The position numbers were made by a program, and so were the translations under genes. The notes below the pieces were generated by a model that was not told the DNA's origin, ran no database searches, and saw only the letters and a program-made list of their open reading frames with translations. Shown in pieces: positions 1 through 14,237 of a DNA stretch of 64,000 bases; positions within the stretch are counted from its first letter, which is position 1; each line of letters starts with the position of its first letter. The DNA comes from Ilex aquifolium. Lineage: Eukaryota; Streptophyta; Magnoliopsida; Aquifoliales; Aquifoliaceae. The DNA lies in contig OX637395.1 in NCBI GenBank assembly GCA_951799425.1, positions 1,136,501 to 1,200,500 of the forward strand, in the 5' to 3' direction.

Positions 1-852
1 TATTACTCAATTTATCAAAATGTCTATTACTAAGGGAATAAAATAATAAATTTTTGAATAAAATAGTCTTTTTGTCTTCAAATCTAATCTTTCACTTTTA
101 AAACCTCCTATGGGTTCGTCAAATCCTATACTTGACTTTTAATGCATTCATTGTGGCTCAGAGTGAGCTGGGATATGAATCCCGAGCCTAAAAACTTTAA
201 CCAAACATAAAAGAATATTGCTAATTGGACATAAAAATTTGATATAATTTGCGGACATAATGATGTGGTTTCGTATGAATCATTGGATCAACGCCCAATT
301 CCAATATTTGATGGGGTCCACAGTCAATCCAAAGGTCACAGTCAATTAAGTCAACAAATTATGTCAGTAAATTATGTCACAATAACATTGCTCAACATAA
401 AATTAAGTAGTCAATTAAACTATTTTTCTTAAACCCCTCTTCCAAACCCCGTAAACAAATAGCCCCCCAATACTTTGGCTAAGATTAAGATATTAAAATG
501 TTTTTTAGATTTCGCATTGAAATTCTTAATTGTTATTTTAAGTTATAATTTTTTTGGGTCAAATCAGAAATAAAAAAGTATTTACTTAACTAATCGAATG
601 ACCTTCCATCAACACTCTTCTCATGTTCACATTGAAAAGTAAGGGGTGCAACTTGATATATTTTAATTTGTTGGAATTTTTCTCGGGTACTGAAAGATAA
701 GTAAATCAGACGAAAACAAAAGGGTATAAAATTCTACACTTGCAAGTTTTTTTTAATATAGAGTTGCATGAGGATTAGTAATTTATGGTATCTATAATGT
801 AAACAATCCAGAATTTTGTAGAGATACCAAGGTATCAGTGAATCAAGGAACA
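1..852. other. AT-rich intergenic DNA
   Basis: No coding exon, RNA gene or terminal repeat could be supported here. The sequence is AT-rich with short homopolymers. It ends where the duplicated chitinase block begins. Confidence 0.6.
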
Positions 853-2098
<1,246 letters not shown>

Positions 2099-2101
2099 TA
2101 G

Positions 2102-2890
2102 CTAAATGCTAAACCGCGCCTTGAAGAGCTCGGCCATTTGCCTCCAAGACTTGATGCTCTCCGGGGCCAAACTCTCATACCACTTCATAGTGGTATCTCC
2201 CAGGCTCATGGGGAAAACTCGGCATAACACCCTCTGGTCGGTGTCATAAATTGACATTAGTTGCTTATAATGCCGAAAGTGACTCTCAGGATCAGTTCTT
2301 CCATCATACACCTTGAATCGGGGGACAGCGAACTTCTTGGGCATTTCGGTTTCCCTAATAAACCGCACAAAAGGAGAAGAGACTTGCTCATCATCTCCCC
2401 TGGGCCGCGGTTCTCGGCGCCTGTCATCAGGGTGCTCTCGGGAGTATCTAGCCTCCCTTGGCCTCCTTGTGGTAGATTCTGCCTGAGATCCTGTAGACAT
2501 GGCATCTCGAGGAATCCCACGGCGAAGGTCCCACCACGGAAGGCTTGTACTATGGCGATCTTCTCTGGACCCTTCGGCGGGCGCATGTTTCCCCCAATCT
2601 CGGGGATTTTGTCTATCGGCTGAGCGTCCACGCCGATTCCTCTCGGGGGTCTCAGGCATCTCCTTCCTGTACTCCCCTCGGCTAGGACTTCGACTCTCTG
2701 GTTCTCGGGTACGCCAGCTGGCAGTTGTTGACCGCTCGAATTCTCTCAGCCTATGTTGCACCTTTGCGTTGTCTCTTTCAAGTTCCTTGATGCGTTTCTC
2801 CATACGCTTCTCCAGCATTTCCACGATGTCACGAGCTGAGGGGATTTTCCCCCCTGGACCTTGATCTACAGGGAATGTATGTTGTGTCAA
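2102..2890 (-). pseudogene. Retrotransposon gag fragment
   Basis: This is a 262-codon open frame. Residues 1-60 form a charged, probably coiled-coil segment. Residues 60-170 are rich in Arg, Ser, Glu and Pro. The C-terminal part resembles the plant retrotransposon gag domain (PF03732 type), with MPKKFAVPRFKVYDGRTDP, then HFRHYKQLM and MKWYESLAPESIKSW. In family members the domain continues past the KARF position where this copy breaks, so the C-terminal part of gag and everything after it is lost. The last codons before the stop (about 2102-2111) derive from chitinase 5' UTR-like sequence, so the stop is chimeric. It is not a functional capsid gene. Confidence 0.85.
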
Positions 2891-3057
2891 CCCCAGCTGA
2901 TTGACCCACTGGGTCTAATTCTGTAACCACCGGGAGGCGAGTAGCCTCCATGTTTCTCATGCGTAAACTCCCTACCCCCTCACCTTGGGATCGTGTGTTC
3001 ACCATAATGCAACCGCTACAAGGGAAAGGTTGTATGTTCCCACAGACGGCGCCAAAT

Positions 3058-3837
3058 TGCACGGGATATTTCCTGCAATCAACTTGAGATAGCGATTGAG
3101 CTGTTGGCGAACCCTGAAACAACCACAAGGTTAGGAAAAAGATAGTCAAGCGCACGCCCGGCTTATCCTCTCCGAAGCTTAAGTCAGTAAGAGTGGGATG
3201 ATGAAGCTCAATTCAATATGTTCTAATTCGGATTTCCGTACCTTTGTTCATTTTTCTGAGGGGTATTTATACCTGGACTTGAAATGATTGCTCTGACACA
3301 GAGGTCATCTCAGCATTCAATGTCCTTCTCAATTACCCATGCGCCATGAGTGATTCCTATCTGGATTCCCGTGTCATCAATGCTCGGGGGATGGAATTAG
3401 CCCTCGGGGCCACGCCGAGAACCTCCAGCTATCTCCGAGTACTCGAGTGCCTATGAACGGCGTCTGACACTTACTCCCGAGTAGTCAGCGTCTAGGGGGA
3501 AAACGCCCCTATATCTGCACTCGGCGTCACAGTCATTAATGCATCCACTCATGACCGTCAGTTTGGGTCTTTGAGTGTGCAGAGGCTCATTAAATGTTCT
3601 GTCTAAGTCACTCACGTCTCCATAAATGCTGGGTCACATCACATTAATTGCTGGTGTCAGAAGTTTATACTCGGCTCCACGAAACCATGCTCCTTCGTCG
3701 GCTCTCCTCCTCATTGTCGGCACTGGCTCATTGCTCGGAGTCGGCTCCAATCCTCGGCATCGGCTCCACGGCTTCATAACAGCTATACCTGTACACATGT
3801 CGCCTTGGGATCTGCTGAGCCGCCTTGAGTCCCTCCA
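3058..3837 (-). repeat. 5' LTR of the Ty3/gypsy fragment
   Basis: Terminal TG (3837-3836) and CA (3059-3058) bound about 780 bp, followed at once by the primer-binding-like site. The segment is GC-richer than its surroundings, with CTCGG/CCGAG words repeated. No partner LTR is in the window, so the boundaries rest on TG/CA and the junctions. Confidence 0.75.
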
Positions 3838-4775
<938 letters not shown>

Positions 4776-4798
4776 TACTACTTTGTTTGAGTGATTTG

Positions 4799-4807
4799 CT
4801 TTATATA
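4799..4807 (-). promoter_or_regulatory. TATA box of chitinase copy 2
   Basis: TATATAAAG lies about 70 bases before the ATG at 4729. The spacing suits a plant core promoter with a short 5' UTR. The equivalent position in copy 1 is occupied by the retroelement. Confidence 0.6.
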
Positions 4808-5283
4808 GGAGAAAGTTGGGCTTACTCTATGATAGCCACAAACAATTTTTTGCTCTTTTTTTTTTTTGTTCAATGATCGAGATGTTCGAACCAGCATGCA
4901 AATTAGTTCTGTAGCTTAAAAGTTAGTTTGCTCTAATATTTGAATACAGCTATCATTAATTCTTGTTTTTGTCATTGGTTCTCATATTAAGTGGGTCCCA
5001 AAACATTGCTAAAGAAATTCTTGTCGAGAATGGTACATTATTGCACATCATATGCAAATGGATCCAAAACCAACATTGCTGGACTAACTCGGTGCAAAAA
5101 TTGGAATGGGACTAAGAGTTGTATAGGTGAAAAAACACTCATAAATAATAAGACTAACTTAAATTTATGACAAATGATCGATCATTGAATGAAATGGAGT
5201 AAAGACATTATAGATAAGTTAAACATTCCCTCCTCTTCAGCTCCCCCTTTCCCCTGCCAAAAAAAAAAAAATTTTGAAAACTA

Positions 5284-6043
5284 TCTCATGCTATTGAAGC
5301 TTTCTCTCGGGCACTACAGGTCATTCCAACAATGATTGCTGACAACGCAGGTTTGGACACTGCTGAATTGATTTCTCAGCTCCGTGCGATGCACCACAAG
5401 GAAGAATGCCGTGCTGGGATCGATGTCATCACTGGATCTGTAAGTATTACAAATTGAAAGTAGAAATATACACTGGTTCCTCTAGTGTTATGTCCAAATA
5501 CTTTCTACAATGTCAAAGTTCTTGCTTGATTTCTCTTAGTTTATTGGGTAGATAGCAGGATGCAGGATAATAATATCGATTGTTCATTGTGCCAACACTT
5601 ACCGGGCCCAAGATTAGCCTGCTTAATGGAGCAAGACACCAATTTGGTTTTCGGAAATTACTTTTTTATTTTTTTCACATCCCTAGTAACAGTGCCAATT
5701 GGGCATTGGGCCAAGGGATGCCATTTTGTCAGTTTGCAACTTGCACGTTAGCTAAGCATTTAACTCCTTTTATAGTTGGTGTATCATGATTTGGGAATTT
5801 GAACTGATTTAGTTTGACAATTTTAGAGCATTGTCGTAATTTTGGCTTGCTATGTTCGGTCATTGTGTGATTACCTTCACTGTTGACTCTTTTACAGGTT
5901 GGGGATATGGCAGAGCTGGGGATTTCCGAGTCATTCAAAGCAAGCAAGCAATATTGCTCTCTGCCACTGAAGCGGCAGAGATGATTCTTAGAGTCGATGA
6001 AATCATTACGTGTGCCCCTCGGAGGAGAGAAGATCCAATGTGA
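5284..6043 (+). pseudogene. CCT2: CCT2 (TCP-1 beta chaperonin) 3' fragment
   Basis: CCT2 is a subunit of the cytosolic chaperonin ring that folds actin and tubulin. Two C-terminal exons are recognisable. The first, 5284-5439, reads SHAIEAFSRALQ, then IADNAGLDTAELISQLR and GIDVITGS, with a GTAAGT donor. The second, 5898-6043, reads VGDMAELGISESFK and ends LRVDEIITCAPRRREDPM. About one base is missing in the AAGCAAGC stretch near 5940-5950, which shifts the frame before LLSATEAAEM. All upstream exons (roughly 400 residues) are absent; similarity starts after an A-rich run at 5260-5280. The intron is retained, so this is a genomic fragment and not a retrocopy. HHKEECRAG differs from the usual HHKEE(G/S).AG. 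It is non-functional as a chaperonin. Confidence 0.88.
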
Positions 6044-7573
6044 AAACAAGGTAGATTACGTGGGCCGACAAGGACATTGTTATAATGCACCCTGGACTAC
6101 TACTGTTACGACTAACAAAGTGACAATGAGGTTTGATGGCAAATTGAGGCAGTGTTTAAGGTGGGCTGGTTTTGTCCGAAGAAGTCTTCAATTTACTCTA
6201 GTGTAATCTTTGTTTGTCCGTTTGATGCAATGTCTCTATTGGTTGTTATAGGTTTTTGTTTTTCAATATCACTTCTCATACCTTGTAAGAAATTAATCAC
6301 CTTAGATCTCGTGTGACACGTTTGATATTTTTAGTTTTAGTTTAACGGTCAAGAGTGTTCGATCTAATTTATGCACACTTCGATTAATCCTCTTCTCGGT
6401 CCGGTCCAAAACGTATTATCTACACAATGACATGTTTGATATCAATTGATGAAAACTTTGACACCGTTGACTAATGGGGGTATATTGCTGTTATTTAGGG
6501 AAAAAAAATTAAAGGTACAAGTTCTATATACCCAAAAAAGGGCAAAATCTATATAATAAAGTAGCTTACAATTCAAATCTCAAAAGATAAACAAAATGAC
6601 TTTTGCTATTCGCGGTTGAGATCACTTTAAATTTTACTTTAAAATTAATCTAACGGCTAATATTAACACCCTAAATTTAATAGGAAAAATAGGCCCTTAA
6701 GTGTGTGTTTGAAGTGACTTTTTAAAAGCACTTATAGAAATTATTTATCATAAATACTTAAAAAAAAAAATAGTGTTTGAAACCGCTCCACCACTACCTT
6801 TACCGCCACCACCACCACCGCCACCACCACCACCATCGCCACCATCATCGTCGTAGTCGCCACCACCACTGTCACCACCACCCACCACCACCACCATCGC
6901 CGTCGTCGTCGCTGCCACCACTGCCATTGCCACCCACCACAACCATCACCGTCTCCTACTACCACCACTATCGCCCACCACCTCTCACCCTCACTACAAA
7001 CCAATGCTTAAATTTTTTTATCTCTTCTCTATGTTTGTGATTTGATTTTGGATATAAATACAAATATGTTTATTGTTTACTATTTTTTATTACTCTGTGC
7101 CTTCAGGCACAGGTAATAACTAGTGTTTAAATATAGTATGAACACATGATTACAAAATGAGTCGGATTTGGCTTAAAAAATGTTAGCACAACGTATTTTG
7201 GACACATATGGATCTAATATGACCCGACCCATTACCAACTCAGGTTCGGCCTCAACTTAATCTTCAAAAGTAGATTTGAGCGGCCCAAGCCTGCTTTGCT
7301 CAACATCTCGGTTAAAACAGTAATAGCCCAATCCGCATTCTTCGTATCATAGAAGTAACGGTTCGAAAATTAAGCGCAATTTTCATTTCAAAAAACCTTC
7401 AGAGATTTTTAAGATCTGTTGAAAGATTTTCAAGATCTATGTAATCTTTCAACAGATCTTGAAAAATCAAGTCGGCAAATTTTCTTTTTTCGTGTGTTAA
7501 CGGGAAAATTCTAATAAATTTTCTTGTGTTTAATTGTTGCCGGTGAAAAAGAGTTTTGGTTTGAGATCAAACG
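6044..7573. other. Intergenic DNA with a CCA/CCG microsatellite
   Basis: The first 160 bases may be the old CCT2 3' UTR. The rest is AT-rich with one copy of a dispersed repeat (about 6330-6450) and the trinucleotide tract at 6780-6975. The last 150 bases may include the 5' UTR of the golgin relative. No other gene is seen. Confidence 0.5.
6780..6975. repeat. Compound trinucleotide repeat (CCA/CCG/TCG)
   Basis: This is nearly 200 bases of CCA, CCG, TCG and ACC triplets. Both strands show open frames here (Pro/His on one, Trp/Gly/Val on the other), which is a by-product of the repeat and not evidence of a protein. Confidence 0.9.
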
Positions 7574-8750
7574 ATGTGGAGAACAATGGCTAATTTGAAA
7601 GAAAATCTGAATAAAATCGCTCTTGATGTTCATGAAGACGACGACGAAGAGCTAGCGATCTACAATTCATGTAATGGAGAAGATTCTTCTGTCTTTGATC
7701 GAAGAAATTCTCATAGTTGCACACATTCTAAGTCTCCTTCATATTTCGGTTGTCAATGGCTTCGATTCCCCCTACAAGTCTGAGGTATTCCTTGTCCACT
7801 TTAATCAAATACTCTGTGCATGACATATATGTCGGTTGAATTATCCTCTTGATTTGATATTACACTTAAATTATCTTTGTATATGTTTCAATTTTGTTGG
7901 AGGGGATTTGCCATTCGATATTCTTAATTGCATAAATTCTCTATTTGAATTTTTAAGAAGTCTCGTTAATAAACATCAGAATCATCTGAATGTATAGTTT
8001 TTTGTATGGCTTCAGTTGGACCTAAGTGTGTGAATTGCTATTTTCGGTTTGATTAAATGTTGTCAAAGAGTTAAACTACTACTAGGATCAGTAGGCCACA
8101 CACACAACGCCCACCGCAGGACACACGCACAACACACAGTACAACCCAGAGCCAATCGCTGCTGTCCAGTCCTAAGGTATGAGATCTGTTTTTTGAATTT
8201 CTTGGTTTGATTCAATTTTTTTTTCGATTAAAATTAGTGGTTGGATACTGATATTATTTTTTCGTATGGGGTTTTTGAGCAGTGATTGCTTCAGAAGTAA
8301 GCCTCTGTGCATGTAAATTCAGATCAAATAGTTTTGGATCTACTACTAGGATCAGTAGATTAAGATCAATAGAGAAGATACGTTTTGGAGGGGGCAATTA
8401 TGTAGTAGTTAGTGCTTTAGCAATTTGTAGTTTTTGAAATAGAGAATGTTCTTCTCAAAATTTCTTAGTTTTTGACTTTTTGAGATTTTGTTTCTTTTTT
8501 CTGTATTTTTTAACGGCCTTGCATAATCAATTTCTATACTCCAGATATTCTAGATAAGAATATATTGATATTGCTCGATTTTAGATGTCTTCGGGTTTTG
8601 TTGATGTATGCCATTCGCAACTGGAGGAGTTCGTGTGTTTCGAGTAAGTTTTCATATTGAGCGTGCCCACACTTTTGGCCAATTTCTTATGTCTATTTAC
8701 ATGCTATGGTCAATGTCTTACCCAAATTCTGCTTTATAATGTTGTTGTAG

Positions 8751-9155
8751 GAATGTTATACTGTGCCATAGCCCTCCCAGATGAGTTGCAATTGGTTCCT
8801 TGATGGCTTGACGAAGCTTCTGTGACTTCTAATGCCCTCTCGGTCTGCTGATTTGCATTGAGTTCGGAATTGGAAACTTGTTAACGAATGTTATATTGTG
8901 CCATAGCCCTCCCAGATGAGTTGCAATTGGTTCCTTGATGGCTTGACGAAGTTTCTGTGACTTCTAATGCCCTCTCGATCTGATGATTTGCATTGAGTTT
9001 GGAATTGGAAAGTTGTTAACGAATGTTATACTGTGCCATAGCCATTCTCAGATGAGTTGTGATTGGTTCCTTGATGGCTTGACAAAGTTTCTGTGATGCC
9101 CTCTGAGTCTGTGAGATTTGGATTGCATTCATAATTGGAAACTTGCTATATGAAA
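8751..9155 (+). repeat. Three-copy 135-bp tandem repeat in golgin intron 1
   Basis: Units start at 8751, 8886 and 9021, each with GAATGTTATA. Units 1 and 2 differ at only a few positions; unit 3 is more diverged and slightly shorter. No coding frame is conserved across units. Confidence 0.92.
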
Positions 9156-10219
9156 GAAAAATTGTATAAATCCCTAGGGGGAACACTTAACAAATCATTG
9201 TCCTATGTGGGAAAATTCAGGTTAAATGATCAATAACATTGTCATGTCAGCAAGTTGTATATGCTTGTGATCTCTTTGTCCATTTACCATTAGTAGTGGT
9301 AGTAGGTAAACGCTCTTTCATTGGTTTGAAAAAGAACAGTTGTGACAAGGAATGAGGAGTAATGGTTCTGTTTAAGAGAGAACTGTTACTATAGCATATG
9401 CTTTTCTAACGCTTTGAAAAAGGACCAACTTGACAGAATTCCCTTCGTTGTATCTAGTTCTTTCCAAAATTCAATTATATTGGAGACTTTTGGTCAATGA
9501 GTTGGCGTTTCCTATTTCTTGGCATCGCAGATTGGGCAATATAAAGTGGAAATCAAGAAGCTTCAAGAATCTGAGGCAGAAATAAAGGCCTTATCAGTTA
9601 ATTATGCAGCTTTATTGAAAGAAAAAGAGGTAATATATAGTAACGATGCTAGTAGCAGTGGCAATGGAGGTGGTGGAAGCACTACAACTAGGTTACTTTC
9701 TTCCTGCAGGCAAAAATAAAAAAGAGAGGTAAACAAAACCACATTATAGTTTCTTTGTTTGGTTTTGCTGCAGTTTGCCAAACAGCCAAGAAGTGGCTGC
9801 TCGGGAAAGTATACTGCAGTAGGTAAACAGCCACCTACTGCATGAATTAGGGTGGTTTTGCTTTAGTTACAGCCACCGTTGTTCTTATTACCCTCAGTGG
9901 CCAGGCCCAGAACTCCCGATGATCAGTAATTGATGGTGGCGAGGCTGTGGGGTTGAGGCAATGTGAAGCGAGGTGGTGGCGGCAAGTCCCATTTTTATGA
10001 CTTTGAATCTTGTATTTGGGGTAGAACTCCTGACTCAAGTGCACCATTGCTTCCCTTGTATGCAAGGTTTTGAATTGAATGATCTAATTTCGGATGCTAC
10101 CCTCCAGTCTTTGAACTAAATGCCCTTAAGTATTGAGAAGTTTGTTGCAAGACTTGCATGAATTGTGAAAGAGACTCAATTTGCAGTTTTTAGTTGGATA
10201 TGCTTGGTAGCGTCTTATA

Positions 10220-10559
10220 TAGGGCTGTTAGTTGAACGAGTCCGAGTCGAGTTCGAGCCGAGCTTAAAAAACTTGTTTCTTAATCGAGCTGAAAAAATTG
10301 TTCAAGTTCGGCTCATTTAGGAAACGAGTCAAGCCTGAAAGAGCCAAAAACAAGTCGAGCCCGAGCCGAGTCCGAGTATTTGCACATTCACAAGCCGAGC
10401 CTATCGAGTTTGAGTCGAGCTTGTAGGGCTTATTTTCTAAACGAGCCTAAAAATTTGTTTAAGTTCGCGGTCATTTAGAAAACGAACCGAGCCTGAACGA
10501 GCCGAACCCGAGCCGAACTCAAGCCAAGCTTGAGTAACTCAGTTTGATTAACAGCCCTA
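10220..10559. mobile_element. hAT-type MITE, 340 bp, with perfect 8-bp target duplication
   Basis: The ends read TAGGGCTGTTA and, inverted, TAACAGCCCTA. Both sides carry the 8-bp direct repeat GTCTTATA (10212-10219 and 10560-10567). An 8-bp duplication with short inverted ends fits the hAT superfamily. The interior is built of repeated GAGCCGAG/CGAGTC words and codes for nothing. A second copy of the same length lies at 24044-24383. Confidence 0.88.
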
Positions 10560-13500
10560 GTCTTATAGTACACATTTATCCAGAAGTTTTATAGCACACA
10601 TGCAACATAATTGTCGTTTCTGGTCATAAAATGTGCTGGAATATCCAATGTCACTTTTTGCTTAGAAAAACTGAATCACCTGTAATAGCTGCAGTGTGCA
10701 GTTCATCTGGTCTTCCATTTCTTTGTGGTAATGTGGTATATTTGCCTTACGTCATTGTGGTCACCATGTGGGTTGGCCAGAGGTGAGTTTTTGAACGCAT
10801 TGTTTCCTTCAGACATTGGAATCTGACAGGACATATCATGTGGCTGAAGGAATTGAATGTATATTATTGTTCATGCAACTGTTCATATCCTTGTAATGCC
10901 ATCTATCATACAGAAGACTTGGGTGTGGTTGCATTTCAAGTTTAAGCTTTTGATGATTCAATTTTGTTCGATTTTTCATCTGATGGCCATGATGGTCTGT
11001 ATAATGGTTTTTTCAATTGCACAGCCTTTTGATCGTTTACGTTGTTATTAAATGATACAATCTGTCCGAATAATGTTAGTTATTCATATTCTCATCATTT
11101 CTATTAAGATATTATGCATCTGTGTGTCGAAAATAACTTCAGGGGATGAGTTTTTTCTCCAAAAATTCTACCGGGAATTCTCACCTTTTATATTAGCTGC
11201 TGGCTGATCAGTTATCTGGAATTTGTTTAGGGGAGTGGTGATCAGTCATCCAATCGCCAGCATAAAGCTGCAGTAAAGAATCGTACCATGGGAAGCCCAA
11301 CACGCAATGATGTGGTCTCTAAACAGGATGGAAGAGTCGATGGAATCACACATTCCAACATTCAAGTCTATAATAAGGTAATAGCCAACCTGGCTTTTTG
11401 TTCTGTTTGGTTTTGGCAAGTGCATATCTTGATAGGGATTATGCAGATTGACTTAATAGTATTAATATGCGTCACTTAATGGTGGGTGTTGGTTGGATTC
11501 TGATGTTGTAGTTACCGATTGGATTGTGTGTCATTTCTTAATAATTTCCAAGTATATGGCGCCTTTATATGCAGTGAATGCTTTTGATTAATTTTGTTTA
11601 TTTTTTTTTTGACTAGCATATTTCTCAGAAAGTAATCCTTCTGTTTTAATTGAGATGTATATGTTCTTTTGCCCGTTTCTCCCTTGAATTTTTTCTTTCT
11701 TAATTTTTTTATTGTTGCCTTTTGTCCATAATCAATGAACTTGACAACTGAGATATTAATGCCTTCTAGGAGCTTGCAGATTTGCTAGAAGAGAGAAACA
11801 GATATTTGGCAGTGATGCAAGCAGCACACGAGTCACAAATAAAACAATTGGGTGTGGAACTTAATCAAGAAGTGGCAAACTAGCAGATATGCAACTAAGA
11901 TTACAATGTTTTTTTTATAACTCATTAACAAATCCAATTTTGATTGTGGTCTCTCGTATTGAGTATTTGCCCTAACACTCTACTTCCATTCTTAGAGGAG
12001 CAGAAGTTGAATGGATATTTCCAGCAGGAGCTGAACCAATTAAAAGTGCACAGGGATAAAGTGAGTTTTAACTTGGTTTCCACCTTAGAACTGATAGTTA
12101 TTGTGGCCCTTTTGGGACCACATAATTGAGGTTGATTACGATTTAGATTTCATTTTTCTAATCTTATTAGGGAGGGTTTCATAAGAAACAAATGCAGTTA
12201 TGGAATGTTCTCAAGTTGGTGGCAGTAATTTTTGACTTGCATCGTGTTAGAATACTACCTTTATTTATCCTGTCAGATTTTCAAATGGACATAGCTTCCG
12301 TGTTCCTTGTTTCTTTTGGGAAGAGCTAAAGATCCGCCAAAAGGACCATCATTTTGGCTCTCTAGAACTTTTGAGTGAGATTGACACGTTTGCTATTTGC
12401 TTTACAGAGGCAGACAGTATCTGGTGTTACTTGTTATATAGTGAGTTGTCTAAAGTTGTGGATGGCTTTGCTCAAACTCTCAAAGTTCCTTTACTCCATC
12501 AAAGGGTTTAATGCATTACCATTTATATGTGCAGGATTTTTCTGTTCTCTGCCACTTGGTAGTAGACATTCTGGGTGATTACGATGTGTGCGAGTAAAAC
12601 ATGCACTATAATCCGCAATATTCTTTTGTTTGCATGCTAGACACTGATAAGATCATGTTCTACTCCTTCAGTGTTGCTATTAGTCTTGTAACAACAGTCA
12701 GAACCTGTTGGGATTTTCATTTCTGTGACGTCTTTATGAATTTTGTTTGATAAACTGTTTCTGTTTTTAGATCTTTCAGGTTCCCTTGATGATTGGCTCA
12801 CTAACATGTTTCTCTTTTTTGCAGTCCCTCATGGAGATGAACAAAATCCGTGATGAATTGAATGAAAGAATATCAGAAACAAAACAATTGCAACTCGAGT
12901 TACATACGAGGGATGCTGAAGAAGTAGATGACAAAATGGAGAAGCTGAAAAGAGTAATAACCACACTGGAGAAGGAGAAGAGTAATCTTAAGGTTCATAC
13001 CTTTGTGCAGACTGGCTTAAGAAGCATCTCACATATGATCAGTTAAAATTTTTACTGCTTTTCATTTGACATTACTTTCATACTGAATTACCATTGTTAG
13101 TAATTTTGGGCATTGAAGGTGCTTTAATATTATTTCATTCATTCTAGGCCGAAACAGATGGACTTGGGGCTGCATTGAGAGAGGCCCATAATCCTTCGGC
13201 TTTCAAAATTTCTACTGAGACTTCAAAGAAGAATGCCAATAGTTTGAATGAGGTGTGTGTACACTAGATTTTGGAACTATGGAAAATGCCTTTGTTTTTC
13301 TTTGATCTCTACTTAATCCTTGCCTTTTCCTTTTGTTTAAAAATAAGAAAGAAAATGGCTATTCATTTCACTTTGTTGAGTGACGTTTTGGTGTGTTTTG
13401 TTCATGGTTGATACACTTTTTTCCTGGAGAGGAAGAAATGGAGCTGTCTGAAGGAAACATGCTGCGAAAGGTACAAAGCATTACAAGAACTGAACTGTCT

Positions 13501-14237
13501 TAATCAGGTGTTTTCAAATCTGAAATGTTTATATGATTACCTTCCAAGAAATATTTATACTGTTTGTTTCAGTGGGACTGGTTGTTTCAACTTTAGGAAT
13601 TATAGTTGGTTGTATTGTATATATACATGATTTCAACACAATTTCATTCTCTAATTTCTGCTCACTATCTTTGTCAGTCCTTCGGAGATCTGTGGGTTGA
13701 TTTCATTCTAAAAGAGGCTGAAGAAAGAGAAAATAGAGAATCCGCATAAGCTACCAATGGATCTAAAGGTAGACCAACTCAAAGTAAGTCCAAATGCTAA
13801 AGGTGCTGCCTCGCCATCACCGGACCCTAGTTTCCCCAAATCAAATCCATTTCTGGAACCAAAGCCGGAGCCCCTTGTCATCTCGGGGAAGCTTCTTGCA
13901 GTCTGACCATTCCGACTTGGATTTAAGAACAATGTCAAATTTTAAGACTGCTCCTAAAATACTAAAATCTTCTGTGATACGGAAAAAAAGGTATAGTTCT
14001 TTTTAAGCAATGCCGTAATCATGCAATATGTTTAATCAATGCATTCACCCATTTATTTTAATAAGAGGCATCAATGTGGACTTTGATTGTTTATATGGGG
14101 CCGGAGTTTTGGGCACCCGATTGGGCATTTTCATTTGGAGATGTGGGGATTCAGATCCCTCTATTACCCCCTTATCTTTAATTTCCTCTAATATAGTATT
14201 AGATGGATTACATGTAATTTAATTTTGAACTTGCCAA

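Larger units (their letters stand above)
2099..3837 (-). mobile_element. Truncated Ty3/gypsy LTR retrotransposon (LTR, PBS, partial gag)
   Basis: Read on the minus strand, the element starts with TGGAGGG at 3837, has an LTR of about 780 bp ending in CA at 3058, then TGGCGCCGT at 3054-3046, then a gag reading frame. TGGCGCCGT matches the first nine bases of a tRNA-Asp type primer-binding site; the match fades after that. Gag stops abruptly near 2116, and pol and the second LTR are absent. The LTR edge touches chitinase copy 2 directly and the broken gag edge touches copy 1. Confidence 0.85.
7574..13990 (+). pseudogene. Golgin candidate 3/4 (GDAP1-type) unprocessed pseudogene
   Basis: The family is a Golgi coiled-coil tether of about 700 or more residues with a C-terminal ARF1-binding GRAB domain. 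Recognisable exons: 7574-7784 (starts MWRTMANLKENLNKIALDV); 9531-9629 (QYKVEIKKLQESEAEIKALS); 11231-11377; 11770-about 11907 (ELADLLEER); 11996-12060 (QQELNQLKV); 12825-12992 (56 clean coiled-coil codons); 13148-13252; about 13415-13507; and 13678 onward (SFGDLWVDFILKEAEER). Defects: an extra T in 7744-7746 shifts exon 1 before NGFDSPYKSE; about one base is lost near 11866-11878 before KLADMQLRLQ; G to T at the exon 4 end gives TAG across the junction; a deletion shifts exon 8; TAA at 13747-13749 with further shifts follows. About 300 residues, including the GRAB region, are missing between 13508 and 13677. Splice sites are largely kept, so transcription is possible. Confidence 0.85.

Noticed and set aside
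2257-2864. Long frames on both strands inside the gag region
   Set aside because: They are shadows of the gag coding frame, which alone carries family motifs.
6741-7040. Overlapping His/Pro, Trp/Val and Gly-rich frames on both strands
   Set aside because: They are by-products of the CCA/CCG trinucleotide tract and have no codon bias or flanking gene structure.
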